Assembly: GCA_964035575.1 (NCBI GenBank)
Contig: OZ037916.1
Span: 868,001 to 932,000 of the forward strand
Reading direction: 5' to 3'
DNA from: Rhynchopus sp. YZ270_cl-10
Lineage: Eukaryota > Euglenozoa > Diplonemea > Diplonemida > Diplonemidae
Length of the DNA: 64,000 nucleotides
The translations under genes were made by a program, and so were the position numbers. Shown in pieces: positions 32,347-44,468 of this stretch. How positions within the stretch are numbered: position 1 is the first letter of the stretch; each line of letters starts with the position of its first letter. The notes beneath the pieces were generated by a model. That model searched no databases. It had not been told where the DNA came from and saw nothing but the letters and a program-made list of their open reading frames with translations.

Positions 32347-33147
32347 ACCACTAACATATAAGGAGATAAAACCCTGTTCAAAGATGAGTGTGCAAGGTGA
32401 GAGGGAGGCCCAAATTTGGATTTCAAAAATTTCTGTACTCTCCGTTCTGAGATTTTGGTCTATGGGTGTCTCTGCACTGAGTAACATTCAACTTGATTTT
32501 AATAAAAGAGAAAAGGAATTTAGCAGGCTTCTGCTAGTTGACATAAACGACATTTAGGTTGGGGTTTGGGACAACGATTTCCTCGAAAAAAAAAAAAAAT
32601 AGACCAAACTTTCCTAAACAGATCCCTGCCGTCAACTAGCGTAAGTCTAACAAAAGAAGGAGAACACTTTTCTTTAGAAACACCATACAAAAAAAAAAAA
32701 AACCTTGACAGAGACAGACAAACCAACAAGAAGAGAAAATGGAAAAAAAAGAGACGATGCTTTCTGTCGTTGACGGCTCCCCCTAAGAGGGTTCTATCCC
32801 CTTTTTTTTTTGTGTGCGACACCTGATTGTTAGAAAGTCAACACCAAAAAAGAATCCATTTTTTTTTATACTACTTATTTTGCATTGTGCACCCCAGCAT
32901 CTCCCGCTCGAAAAAACGAAAACTAACGCTAGCAATAGCAGTGGTTTCGTTGGATGAAAAGCGTTCATTTCCAGAGTCTGTATATTCTTCTCCCCCATTC
33001 CCCATTCCCCACCCCCCCCACCACCACAGAAGCATAGCACAATACACAAAAGTATTTCTCTATTTTCCCACACCACATACAAAGCCCCCTCTCTCCGAGG
33101 GGGCACCCCCTTTGCGTGAATTCGGTAACAACAACAACACCCTTACA
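32347..33147. promoter_or_regulatory. Upstream region of the five-exon membrane protein gene
   Basis: No gene or transposon is recognised. The last 150 bp are C/A-rich and G-poor, with CACCACCACAG at about 33019-33029, which looks like the splice acceptors of this gene set, 118 nt before the start codon. Reading open from 32827 would add a non-conserved Lys/Phe-rich stretch, so the start was placed at 33148. Confidence 0.4.
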
Positions 33148-36100
33148 ATGCGGAGATGGCAGGGCATCTTCACGGTGCTGTTCCTCCAGGCAACGTGCCT
33201 GGACGGTGCCGAGGAGGACGAAATGAAGTGCTTCGCGCCGGAGTGCGAACCACCGGGGCTTATTGACGATTCTACGGCAGGTTCGGCGGCAGCATCTGGG
33301 TCTGCCGCGGTTGTGGACGATGCTACGTGCACGGTGCCGGAATCGCATCTTCAGACACTTCTTATGTGGGACTGTACAGGCAAGGTGCGGCTCATGCCTG
33401 ACAACCCTCTGTTCAACGTCAACGCAGACATCCCGATGCTTCCCCGCCTTCTCGAGAGTCTGTACAAAGGCCTGCAACAGTACATCAGAGGTCAGTGCAC
33501 GGTCACCCCGCTCACCAACACGCAGTTCTCAGACCGTTACCACCCGCTTTCAGGAATGCTCTATGGAAACCGTCTGTACAGTGCAGCGGATATGCCGCGT
33601 ATTGGGTGTCTTGATGATGACGACGCCTTTACCAGGGATTGGCCAAAGCTGTTCCGTGCGTTGGCTGGGTACTCTTCGTTTGAGATGCCTGCGTCATGCA
33701 AGTATGACTTCTGGGAGAAGGCGGGGCAGCAAACCGCGCGTACTCCTGGGGAGTCGACGTGCTCCTTCACGCATGAGCTGATGGAGATTGGCGCGCAGCT
33801 GCAGATCATTATGAAGCGATGCGATGCGCAAAAGGACTTCTTCCAGCTCTCCGTCGGCTGTGCTGGGTCAGGATGTAACATCTTCATGCCCTGCACCACA
33901 GATGACCAATGTGCCGCAAAGGACCATCTTATCTGCGCCGACCCCTTTAACTGGCGTGACATAAAAATCCAAGGATCGGAGCCAAAGTTCACCGAAAAGG
34001 AGGTCTACGTACTGTTCACAGAGTGGTTCAAACTGTACACCGCAGACTACGAGGCGAACCAGGCGGTGGAGCACTATCCGAAGGAGATATTCAAGCAGTT
34101 CCTCGCAAAGTTTGCGCAGTTCTTCCAGGGCAGCCCCGAGACACGCTCGATCAACAAACAGAAAGGGCAGACCTGTGATCCTAACAATCCGGACTCTGTC
34201 TGCAAGATATGCCTCCCCGCGCATACCACTGCCTTTGAGACGATTCTCTCCGACTTCCCAGGACGTTGGCGGGAGGTGTCCGAGGAATACCCAAAGGATC
34301 GCAACAAGATGGACAACGACGGCTGCGCGCTGTCCCCGTCGTCGCTCACAGCGAACACCTCGACGCTTATTGGGGATGCGGACAACGGTATCCACATTCC
34401 AACAATCCTAGCGCCGGTGCAGCCGGTCGACACGTCGGTGCCTGCGACAGATCCCCCGACGCTGAAGTACCAGGCGAACCCAAACCTCTTCGTGACAGAG
34501 TCGCCTCTCGTGCAGGGCTCGTCTGTCTTCTTCAAGGGCTCGGAGAGCAAGATCGGTGGTGCACGGTGCGACCCAACGAAAAACGAATGTGGATCAGGGC
34601 TGTGCATCACAGACGACACCGACTACTGCGAGCTGTCCCAGGATGAGTGCGACAGGCACACCCTGTGCGAGCTCATCAACAAGAAGTGCGTGCCAATCCA
34701 TCTGCGCACCCCATCGGTGTACCGCTGTGCGTGCTTCTCGCTGGACCGCTTCACCGATACGGATTCAGTCAGCTTCGTGTTCGGCGAGCAGTGTGAAAAG
34801 GCAGAGTTCATCTCGAACATCGAGTCGAGTGACATCCTTGACTCCTTCTTTACCACTGGGGTGCACAAATGGCGGTCACGATACGACCCGTTCATCTACT
34901 GGGACGGGCTGAAGTCTGCAGACGGGTTGGACCCCTTTGCAGTGCGTTCGCATTGGGTACCGTGGCCTGAGATCAAGGCGCCTGAGGGAGAGACGCACCT
35001 TCTGTCGATGCAATGCGACGGGGTGATCCACATGTTCATGAACACACCGTCGCACATTCGTATCTTTGCACCTAAGGCAAACGACCTTGCACAGTTCTGG
35101 AGTGAACAGGTCCTGGCAACGTGGAAGGCGCGTGATAACCGCCACCAGCTTGGCGACGACGAGAAGATCTTTCTCGTGAACCAAGCGCTGTTCCGCCCCG
35201 AACCCTGGCTCTTCGCAAAGGTGTGGGACCAGGCCCACAACGACGACGCACGCGAGCCTGAGGAGAAGGACTACGACACACTGCTGCGTGCAGTCTTCAC
35301 AGGGATGGACCGCAACATGACCGAGGTCTTCGACATCTGGAACTTCAACCACCTTGCAAAGGTGACTGAGAAGTTCACCCTCACAGAGTGGTTCAAGAGC
35401 GGCTACATTGGGGCGACGTACTACGGCATGCAGGGCCAGCGGGAGTACGAGGTCAACGGTGTTGCCCAACAGAAAAAGAGTGCTTTGGTTTTTGAACGCG
35501 ACACGAAGTTTCATGTTCGTGTGCAGAACTGCCCGAACTATAAGATGGGCCTCGTTGGGGTGGACCTGACCTGCGAGGGGAAGGCGTGTCTTGAGTTGCT
35601 GCTGCGCACGCCGTGCTCGAGTGCAGGGGACTGCAGCACGCTGTCGAAGTGCCTCCCAGCGATGCAGTCCGTCTACGACGAAGACCTGCTGTCGCAGGTG
35701 CTGTGGGGGGTCGCACGCATCCCTCAGCAGACACCTGCAGGGGACGACTTGTACACGAAGGACTCTTTGTGTCCTGCGCTTGAGACCATAGGGAAGAGAG
35801 GGTATGTTGCATGTCTAAGAAAATCTGCAAAATCTACAAAAACAACAAAAACAACAACCACAGAAAGACCCGTAAAGGCGACACCGATGCTGTCAAATAC
35901 ACCAGCACCCATATGTGGCATTCCTACCGCTACGCACAATGCGAGACGCGCAGTGCCGCCGACTGCTGGGGGCACTGCAGATACGTCGAGCTTTCGGGGA
36001 CAGAGTTTGAGTGTCAGTACATCGGTGGGCTTGACCAGCCGGATTTGACGGTGCCGATCAACGCGGATCCACTGTTGCTCTGTGCCCCGAGCATATACCC

Positions 36101-39100
36101 CTTTATGACCAGCACCGTGTACGACGCCATTGTGACAGATGCGGGCTACAAGACTGCTGTTGGGAAGACATCGTCTGTGGAGGGCGAGGACATGGCGACG
36201 GTGCCGTTCAACAACGACAGCGCGCTGCTCTACGACGTCTCGATGGAGCTGGCGAGGGATCGGCTTACGCCGGCGAAGCTCATCTTCGGCATCTCACACC
36301 ACACCACCTCGCTTGCGAACGCCACGAAGTACGACAAGGAGTGCATCTACGCACCCCCAGCAGACGACTCAACCGACGCCTTCGGGACCTCCTTCTTTGT
36401 TGTGATCATCACTATGGGTGTGATTGTGCTGTGCAGCTCGCTCCTCGTCTGGTTCAAATACGTGCGCACAAGCAAAGAAGACAAGGAACGCCTCTCCAAG
36501 CTCCGAGGCCTCAGCTTTGCCTTCAAGCAAGAGAACAACCTCTATGGCCGTGACCTGATGATTCCAGAGATGTACAGAAAATGGCTGCCGCGTGAGGTAT
36601 GCAAAGCAGAACAGAAGAAAGCCATCCAATCCAAAGCATTTTTCCCCTAATTTATTCCCCCCCCCCCCCCCCAACAAGAATTTATAGATCATCAGAGAAG
36701 AAAAAACACACAACTGACCAGACCAGAGTTCCTTATTGTCTCACCTCTGAAAAAATGATGTGTACCATCTATGGTCAGTAGTACCCAGCCTTTGTACCAT
36801 ACGAGGTAGAAATCATCTCATCAGTGATCCACAAAAAAAAGCCCCTATGATGTTAACGTAAAAGGTTTGAGAAGCGTTTTCCCTCTACGGCGTTGTTCTC
36901 TTCTTGTCCTTCTTCAGCCTTCTGGTGACGCGCCTTTGCTAGGCGTTGCTCTTATGAGGGCTTGAGGAACGGACAAAGGGGACACCGTCATGGAGACAAG
37001 TGCTTTATGAAATCAACCTTGATAGAGGGTTCTGACAGGGGGGTGACCCCCACTATGTCAGGGCTCCCTGAGGGGAAGGTGTACACTGTGGAAAAACATA
37101 GTAGTATCAACGAAAAAAAGTGAGGTCTAATGGTGTGACCTATACAGGGGTAGTGGTATACCTTAGAAGGACCTTAGAAGGACCTTTTTTACACCTTTTT
37201 TTTTGGGGGGTGCTAAAATTATTTGTGTACATTTTTTTGGTGGTTTTTTGTGGCCAGAAATTTTCCCCAGAAATTTTTACCCCCCCACCTGAACTAGCTG
37301 GGTGTTGGGAGGCGTTGGGAGGTGTTGGGGGGCGTTGGGAGGGTGAGGCACTTTTTTTCCCACCGGCGTGAGCCTTTTTCTCGTTGGTGAAGTTTTTTAA
37401 ACACCTGCATTGTCATTTCCGGAATCCGTCCTCGCTGTGGTGGGGTCAATTTGCCGAAATGGACAAGTTCTCGTCATTTCCTGAGTACATACGTGATCAA
37501 TTTTCTCACACTGCACAGTATACACAGTATACACAGTATACACAGTATACACAGTATACACAGTATACACAGTATACACAGTATACACAGTATACACAGT
37601 ATACACAGTATACACAGTATACACAGTATACACAGTATACACAGTATACACAGTATACACAGTATACACAGTATACACAGTATACACAGTATACACAGTA
37701 TACACAGTATACACAGTATACACAGTATACACAGTATACACAGTATACACAGTATACACAGTATACACAGTATACACAGTATACACAGTATACACAGTAT
37801 ACACAGTATACACAGTATACACAGTATACACAGTATACACAGTATACACAGTATACACAGTATACACAGTATAGTACTACACAGTACACAGTACACAGTA
37901 GCAGTACAGCACCAGAGGTCGGGATTTTCCCTTGGAGGGCGTCTAAATTAATACATTTTTCGCTTTTTTCCCAAATTTCCACTTTGCCTTTGCCACTATT
38001 TTTTTGTTTGACTTGGAACCGGGACCCCACCCTGGAACCCCCTCCAGAAGGGGGTACAGAACACCCTCAAAAAAAAAAAAATCCCAAAATTCGGGCTAAA
38101 TTGGAGGGGTGTTGGGAGGCGTTGGGAGGCGTTGGGAGGGTTTGCCGTTTTTTGCAAATCAGGTGGCCCCCAAAAAATCAAAAAAATATTTTTTTGATTT
38201 CGGTGCACCTGAGCCTGTGCGTGCTGTGATGGCGTCACTTTGCGCTCAGAAATGAGTATTTTTGACCTCAAATGCATGTGTCAGTTTTTACAGGCCATTT
38301 TCAAGTTTTGTGTGCAAAATATGGTCAGTACTTGACTCCTGAAGGAAAAGTACAAAATGAACGTGGGGCAGTTTGCGTAGATGCGAATTTTACACCCCAC
38401 CATTTGACGGGCGGAGCTCGTAGAACCCAACGAAGAGTGAGAAAAAAGGATACGCCGAAACAATAAAAGTAGCGTACCGTGCGCCTGCGGCGCAAGCTGG
38501 TATCCCACCTTCCCATGACATAGTGTCACAGGCTACTGCCGTCTTGGAACCCTCCATCGGCCCCGGTACTGGGTACTGGGTACCCAGTTTTTTGATCGAA
38601 AACAAGGCCACTCCACCACAGGGAAAGCTCGGGAAAAAGTCACGTTTTCCTTGGAAAACGTGTGGAAGTGCCCTAAGGAAAACCACCATACCTTAGAAGT
38701 ACCTTAGAAGGACCTTTTTTACACCTTTTTTTTAGAAAAATCACACCAGTCTAGCAAAAAAATATTCACCTGTTCTACACTAATACAACCAAGTTTTCAA
38801 AAAAGCTAAAAAAAGCAAAAAAAGCTACCCTATAAGATCAGTCTACATATTATCAATTATTCAATTCAAACAATGTGAAAAAACGTAGTGTTCCAGAAGG
38901 TGGTGTAAAGAAGTTTTATTTGTGATCCTCTCTACAGAGGTCATCCTTATGAAAACCTCGTGCAAAAAATTTTGTCCGGCGTTTTTTCGCAAAAAAAAAA
39001 TTATCAAACATTACACCCCCTCAGGGCGGGCAATACACGGAGCTGAAACCACCGAAGGACTTGACACACCCCGATGATGCAGACGACTCTGAGGGGGATG

Positions 39101-39917
39101 ACGAAGGGGATAAGCTGCTGGAGGAGACGCAAGGTGTTCTGAACCACAGCAAGGCTATGGAGAAGCAGGGCGGGGTCGGTGTCGGGACAGGTGTGGGTGT
39201 GGGTACAGGGGTGGGCACTGGCCCTATACCCCCTGTCTCGGAGAAGGCAACTCCTGCAGAGGTAGCAGTGGCAGAACAAGCAGACGCAACCATGCCGCTG
39301 GGCAGCCTGCACAACGCAGACCCCCCGCCATCGCTCACGCATGAAAAGAAAAGTGTATGTAAAGAGTGTCTCAACCAAACATCTCCCCTATTCAAATAAC
39401 ACCACAGGTCGCGGAAGACGAGCTGTTAAGCAACGGCAACGGGCCGGTCTCAGGGACCTACACATCGCAGTTGGTCCCTTCGTCACGGAAGCGGAGCGGT
39501 CGGCAGGGGTACGGGCAGGATGAGGTATGAAGGGGGTGTTGGTTCGGAGGTTTTGTTTGGAGGTTTTTTTTTTGTGTGTTTTTTTTTTACTGCGCCCAAC
39601 AGGATGACCTGAGGGAGAAGTTCCGCCACCAGCCAAGCAGCAACTCACAGTCGCAGTCGCAGTCGCTGTCAGACTCGTTGGATGGCAGCGCGATACCGCT
39701 TGTGGAGTACACCTCGACGGCGATGAGGAGCAGCCGTGCACCACGCTCTGGTGGGTCTGCGCACCCACACCGCATGAGTGCGTCCTTCCCATCAGGCAGC
39801 GACGCAGGCTGGCAGGCACGCGGCAGCCCCCAGCCCTCCTCAGCCACCCGTCTACAAAACGCCCCTTCAAGCGGCTCTCGACCTAGGCACCACCCCCTCA
39901 ACAATCAGTTCGATTAG
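33148..39917 (+). CDS. Five-exon type I membrane protein with large Cys-rich ectodomain
   Basis: Exons 33148-35801, 35864-36596, 39025-39354, 39408-39524 and 39603-39917 join in frame to about 1382 codons. All introns begin GTATG and end CAG. The start at 33148 gives a signal peptide (GIFTVLFLQATC) and follows ACCCTTACA. The ectodomain (about 20-1060) has many cysteines, including a cluster CDPTKNECGSGLC...DYCELSQDECDRHTLCEL near 470-515, and aromatic-rich blocks (YIGATYYGMQGQREYEV). A TM of about 23 residues (FFVVIITMGVIVLCSSLLVW) lies near 1063-1085. The cytoplasmic tail has an acidic stretch, a Gly/Val repeat (VGVGTGVGVGTGVG) and a Ser/Gln-rich end. I do not recognise the family. It is probably a surface protein or receptor. 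Sequence downstream of 36596 in the unspliced frame stops quickly, which supports the splice model. Confidence 0.8.
35802..35863 (+). other. Intron 1 (62 nt) of the Cys-rich membrane protein gene
   Basis: GTATGTTGC donor, A-rich interior, ACAACCACAG acceptor. Splicing joins phase-2 GG to A and moves to the frame that stays open to 36596. Confidence 0.85.
37391..37500 (-). repeat. Dispersed repeat family F next to the satellite
   Basis: On the minus strand it reads GAACTTGTCCATTTCGGC, GACCCCACCACAG, GGATTCCGGAAATG, TTTAAA. The plus-strand relative lies at 44203-44305, also directly beside a satellite array. Other relatives are at 52280-52670 and 58072-58762. Confidence 0.65.
37515..37873 (-). 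repeat. Satellite array of 9-bp unit, inverted, about 40 copies
   Basis: Plus strand reads CACAGTATA repeated; this is the complement of the array at 30555. The right edge breaks down into AGTACTACACAGTACACAGT, mixing 7-bp and 5-bp spacings. Confidence 0.95.
38772..38805 (+). repeat. A-tailed repeat family C, truncated
   Basis: GTTCTACACTAATACAACC, AAGTTTTC and A run. Only the 3' half of the family is present. Confidence 0.55.
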
Positions 39918-40095
39918 TGGGATAGGGATGGGGATGTTTTTTTAGTTAAAAACTTCTGGTTTTTGTTAGCGCGTTTCATCGCGATAACGATAGAATGATA
40001 AAAGAGGTGCCGTATTCATCTTTCAAGTTTTCTTTTTGGGTTTTTTGGGGGCGTTATTTGAACAAAAAAAAAAATGTAGTATTTTGTAGTATATT

Positions 40096-43052
40096 CACGG
40101 ATGCTGCCAGATCTGGCCAGATCTCCAGATCTGGGCCGCCCAGATCTGGCCAGATCTGGAAAAAATTTTTTTTTTTTTTGAAAAAAAAATTTTCCCAGAC
40201 GTCCCAGATCTGGCCAGATCTGGCCAGATCTGGCCAAATCTGGGAGATCTGGGACGTCTGGGAAAATTTTTTTTTCCAGGTACCCCAATGACATAACGAA
40301 GTATCGCTTGAAGTACCGTTCAATATACGTTGCTCGTGTGTGCAAGTTACGAAGTAGGACACACAAGGTATATCAAACGATAAATCAATCAGATAAACGT
40401 TACATCATCGGAAAATTGTTGGCACCGCCGCCCTGTCTTCGTATTTATTACGTCGACAGGCCAAACAGCGTTGGGCTCAGAAGAAGCAGTGCAAAACACT
40501 GGGGATCAACATGAGAACCAACTCCCAACAACACAGGCTACCGAAGTAGCAGGTGGGGTGTTGCGGGTGTTTGGGGTGAAAGAAAATCGATTTTGGTAAG
40601 TTCCAGCAGAAAATTCTTAAGTTTGCACAATTGAGAAGGGTGTTACCACTGCCTAATATTATTCGTACATGTGAACCGGTAAGGTCGAGAAGGGTGGACA
40701 CGGCATACAAGTACAAGTACAAGTAAGACGTACCTTCTACAAAGGCTGAATTCGCAATTCTTAAGGGATTGAATTCAGCCCCCACGTGGTGTTTTTGAGA
40801 AAATCATTCCATGGTATACAGCTAATGGTTCCCGAAGAATGATTCGCCCCTCCTCGTTCATGCAAACTTAAGAAAATTCTGAAGTAACTACAACCTGGCG
40901 TGCGGGTACAGATGCATTGCTTTGTTCTTTCCTCAAAGTCATGTGTGATCTCTCGGGTCTGTACTAAAGTCAGTGTTTAGATAAGCATCCACTTGACTCG
41001 TTCTAACAACCGTTGAAATCTAGAACAAAACAATACACTGCCCCTTCTCACACCAAGCCGCCATGCTTCAAGAGCATGCCCTGGGCAAAAATTACTCTGA
41101 CAAAAATTGGTTTTCTGGGGGAACGCAATATTTTCTTGTGCCTAGTCCTCCGCAAGCAGAGGACAGACTTTCCGGATCCCGAAGTCGAATTTCTTGCACT
41201 AGCTATGCTCCCTGGATTAAATGGCTATAGCAGTGACTGACTAAGAGTTTCATAATAATTAGGGTGGTCTATGGGGTGGGTTAATGGAAAAGTTGGTATA
41301 TAAACCCGACTTTTACGATCGCCACCTGGTTTTCAAATAATTGCACCAGCTCTTCCATCGGCACTGCTTCGCTGTCACGATGAAGGGTCGTCGGTTCGGG
41401 TACCTGTTAAGAGAAATTGAATGTAAAAGTAGAGACTACAACAAAAAAACAAACAAACAAACAAGAAGCCGCCCCGTACCCCTTAAACGTAAAAGTGACA
41501 TTTTTGTTGACAAAAAAAAAAAAATAGCTAAAAAATAGCGGACATGTCGAAAAGGGAGAAAACCGGGGGGTTAAAAACATACCTTGCACTCGGCCCACTC
41601 TCCAGGTACAAAGAACATCACTGCACAACAAACCCACTACTACGATAGAAAATAACTATTTTTTACCAGGTCGTTTTATTGATGAGTGTTTTCTGAGTGC
41701 ACACTCAGTGGGGACAAAATGCAACACTTACCGAAAAAATTCTCCAATCGGACAAAAACCTTTCTAAACACCCAAAAAAAAACACCTCAGTCCACATCCG
41801 CTGGGGTCGCGAGATGGAAATATATGGTTTTACAGCTTTTAGGGGGTCTAGCGTGGGTCCCAGATGCATTTTGCAGCGGGTCTGTGTGTGCCTCAACCGC
41901 TTCACAGTACCCTTTTTTGTAACTGAAAACGACGCATCCTGTACCTAAGTGCACTGAAGCCTTGCTTGCGTCCTCGTGGTTTTGGGCGTTCGCACGCGAG
42001 AATCATTATCGCATTCTCACATGTAATTCTCGCATCACGGAGAGGATTTTAGCGTCACGTGACCACAAAAAAAGTGCACAAAATTAGTTTGGTCAAAAAT
42101 CACCTTGCACTTGTGAAGGAATTGCTAAGGAAATGTGAAATATGCGTGTTTTGGTACACAAAAGTGCGTTTTGGGTGGTTCTGAAGGGTCAAAACACCAA
42201 AAAAATGCGTTTTTTTTGCATTTTTGGTCACCCAAGGACCCACTATTTTGGTTGATATTTTTTTTTTCCCTTTGCGAAAAAATACCCAAAAATCACGGCT
42301 ATAAAAACGCTAAGGAAAAATCGATATTCATTTTTTTGGGCAGAGAAGTGCGTTTTAGGCGCCCACAGATGGTCAAAACATCAAAATTTTTGTGTTTTTG
42401 GCATCTGGACACCCAAGGACCCACTATCAGGGGTGAATTTTTTTTGCCTGAGATTTGCCTTTGCCAAAATCGGAAAAAAAAAATTATGAAGGAAATTGCT
42501 AAGAAAAAGTCGAAATTGTGGGCCCCTGTAGTGCATATGGCGGTACCCCAGATCGTCAAAACACCCGACTCTTGCGTTTTTTTGCACTTTTTGGTGCACA
42601 AAAACCCTACTCAGGGGTCAAAATTTTCCCGGAAAAAAAATTTTTTTTTTTTGAGATTTTTCAAAAATCGACTTGTCTTTGGTAAAAACCACGAAATTTC
42701 GGGTTCGCAAAACCACGTTTTAGACCCCCACAGATGCTCAAAAGTGCCAAATTTTGCTTTAAATGGCCTCAAATCGTCGAAATTAGCCCTATTTTGGGGC
42801 GAAAAAAAAAATTCGAGAGTCCCTTTCCCTGGGAGACAATAGCCAGAAATCTGAGAAAAAAAAAAAACTGGCCAGATTTCCAGATCTGGCCAGATCTGGG
42901 GGGTTTTTTTTTTTTTTTGAAAAAAAAATTTTCCCAGATTCCCAGATCTGGCCAGATCTGGCCAGATCTGGAAACAAGATCTCCACATCTGGAAACCGAG
43001 CCAGATCTGGGAAATTGGCCCCCAAATCTGGCCAGATCTGGCAGCATCCGTG
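40096..43052. mobile_element. 3 kb element with AGATCTGGCC-rich inverted ends, 6-bp target duplication
   Basis: Ends CACGGATGCTGCCAGATC and its inverted copy carry many AGATCTGGCC units over about 180 bp. TATATT flanks both sides (40090-40095 and 43053-43058). The interior 40400-41240 is homologous to parts of the element at 24697-26827, including the 41013-41240 frame (ERNIFLCLVLRKQRTDFP, then EVEFLALAMLPG). A GCGAGAATCATTATCGC segment near 41996 matches 14450. From 42130 to 42830 it is AT-rich with ACCCAAGGACCCACTAT twice. I recognise no transposase domain, so the class is open. Confidence 0.7.
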
Positions 43053-43058
43053 TATATT

Positions 43059-43680
43059 TGTGTGCTTTATGTTTTTTTTTATGTTCAAACAGTTTGAGTT
43101 CTACAAAAGATTGGTTATGTTGTCCGTTTTTCTCTCTTTTCCTCCGTTTTTTCAATACTTTTATTGGGTCAGGGCAGCCCTACCTTTAGGAATGTTTGAA
43201 CCACTGGAGTGAAGCGCCATACGTGTCTGTGTCTACAAAGGCGTTTGCACTATCACCTTCACTTTTCTTTCCGCTACCGGTTCTTTTTTTTTTATTATAA
43301 ACTGGGGTGATCTGGGGACTTTTTTTTTGTGAGGAGAAAACCAAAACGGTAATGAAGCTTGCGAAATGCTAGTGGAGGTTTTTTCGTAATGTTTTATACT
43401 CCCCCCCTTACCACACACTTCGCAGAAAAAACTCTTTTTTCGTTCGCGAGTTGTTTTGCGTCTTCCGCAGTTTAAACTTTTTTTTTCCCGGTATCACTTG
43501 TGATACTGTTTTCATGGATAGACCTGAAAAGGGGCAGCGCACAGGTGGTTCCGTGTCTTGTTTTTCCACAGAACCGACACGTGTGGCGTGTCCCCCAAAC
43601 AACAAAAAAGCAAATGAATAAAAAAGGTTGAAAGGAAAAAGGAAGAACAAAACAGTGTGGTGTACAACAGGGACTATAAA
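43059..43680. other. Gene-free T-rich stretch
   Basis: Nothing supported apart from a GGCGTTTGCACTATCACCTTC segment near 43240 that resembles pieces near 3515, 13540, 27520 and 55445 (GGCGTTTGCAC followed by TTCAACTTCTCTTTT). Confidence 0.4.
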
Positions 43681-43936
43681 ACAAGATTATTCACCAGCCA
43701 TTCACAAAAATTCACAACGAGGCGAAAACACACGTGATACACCATGTGTGGGATCTTTTGTGAATGTATGTGAATTTTTGTGAATTTTTGTGAATCGCTA
43801 GTGCAGGTTTTGTGAATTTTTGTGAATTTATGTGAAGGTTTTGTGCAGGTGTTGTGAATTTATGTGAATTTTTGTGAACTTTTGTGAATTTATGTGAATC
43901 GCTAGTGCAGGTTTTGTGATTTTTTTTGGGTTTGCA

Positions 43937-44202
43937 GTACTGTACTGTACTGTACTGTACTGTACTGTACTGTACTGTACTGTACTGTACTGTACTGTAC
44001 TGTACTGTACTGTACTGTACTGTACTGTACTGTACTGTACTGTACTGTACTGTACTGTACTGTACTGTACTGTACTGTACTGTACTGTACTGTACTGTAC
44101 TGTACTGTACTGTACTGTACTGTACTGTACTGTACTGTACTGTACTGTACTGTACTGTACTGTACTGTACTGTACTGTACTGTGTATACTGTGTATACTG
44201 TG
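43937..44202 (+). repeat. Satellite array of 5-bp unit GTACT, ending in two 9-bp units
   Basis: About 49 copies of GTACT (43937-44181) are followed by GTGTATACTGTGTATACTG. The junction links the 5-bp and the 9-bp satellites: one may have arisen from the other by slippage. Confidence 0.9.
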
Positions 44203-44305
44203 AAATTGACCAAAAACGAGAACTTGTCCATTTCGGCAAATGGACCCCACCACTGGCCGGGCGGATTCCGGAAATGCAAATGCCGTCGTTTAAACTGGTA
44301 GGAAC
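44203..44305 (+). repeat. Dispersed repeat family F beside the 5-bp array
   Basis: GAACTTGTCCATTTCGGC, GGACCCCACCACTGGCC, GGGCGGATTCCGGAAATG, GTTTAAAC. Inverted relative at 37391-37500. Confidence 0.65.
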
Positions 44306-44468
44306 ACGGGTAATCGGTTATGCACCACACCAAAAACCAAAAAAAATCACAAAAAATCACAAAAAAACACAAAAATTCACGAAAATTCACAACGAGGCGG
44401 AAAAACACGTGATACGCGGGTGTGTAGGTTTTTGTGAATTTTTGTGAATGGCTAGTGAATAATCTTGA

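Larger units (their letters stand above)
36597..39024 (+). other. Intron 2 (2.4 kb) carrying a satellite array and dispersed repeats
   Basis: Donor GTATGC after GAG and acceptor CCCCCTCAG keep phase 0. Inside are a C run, two direct copies of ACCTTAGAAGGACCTTTTT (about 37165 and 38700), GTTGGGAGGC decamers on both sides of the satellite (about 37306-37345 and 38105-38143), a family F segment (37391-37470), the 9-bp array and a family C piece (38772). It is about 30 times longer than the gene's other introns. Confidence 0.75.
43681..44468. mobile_element. Element with AAGATTATTCAC inverted ends carrying a satellite array
   Basis: AAGATTATTCACCAGCCATT, CACAAAAATTCACAA at the left is matched inverted at the right with one mismatch over about 35 bp, and CGAGGCG, CACGTGATAC recur inside both arms. 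The left arm has many TGTGAATTTTTG units. The centre holds the 5-bp array and a family F segment. No target duplication is clear and nothing is encoded. Confidence 0.6.
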
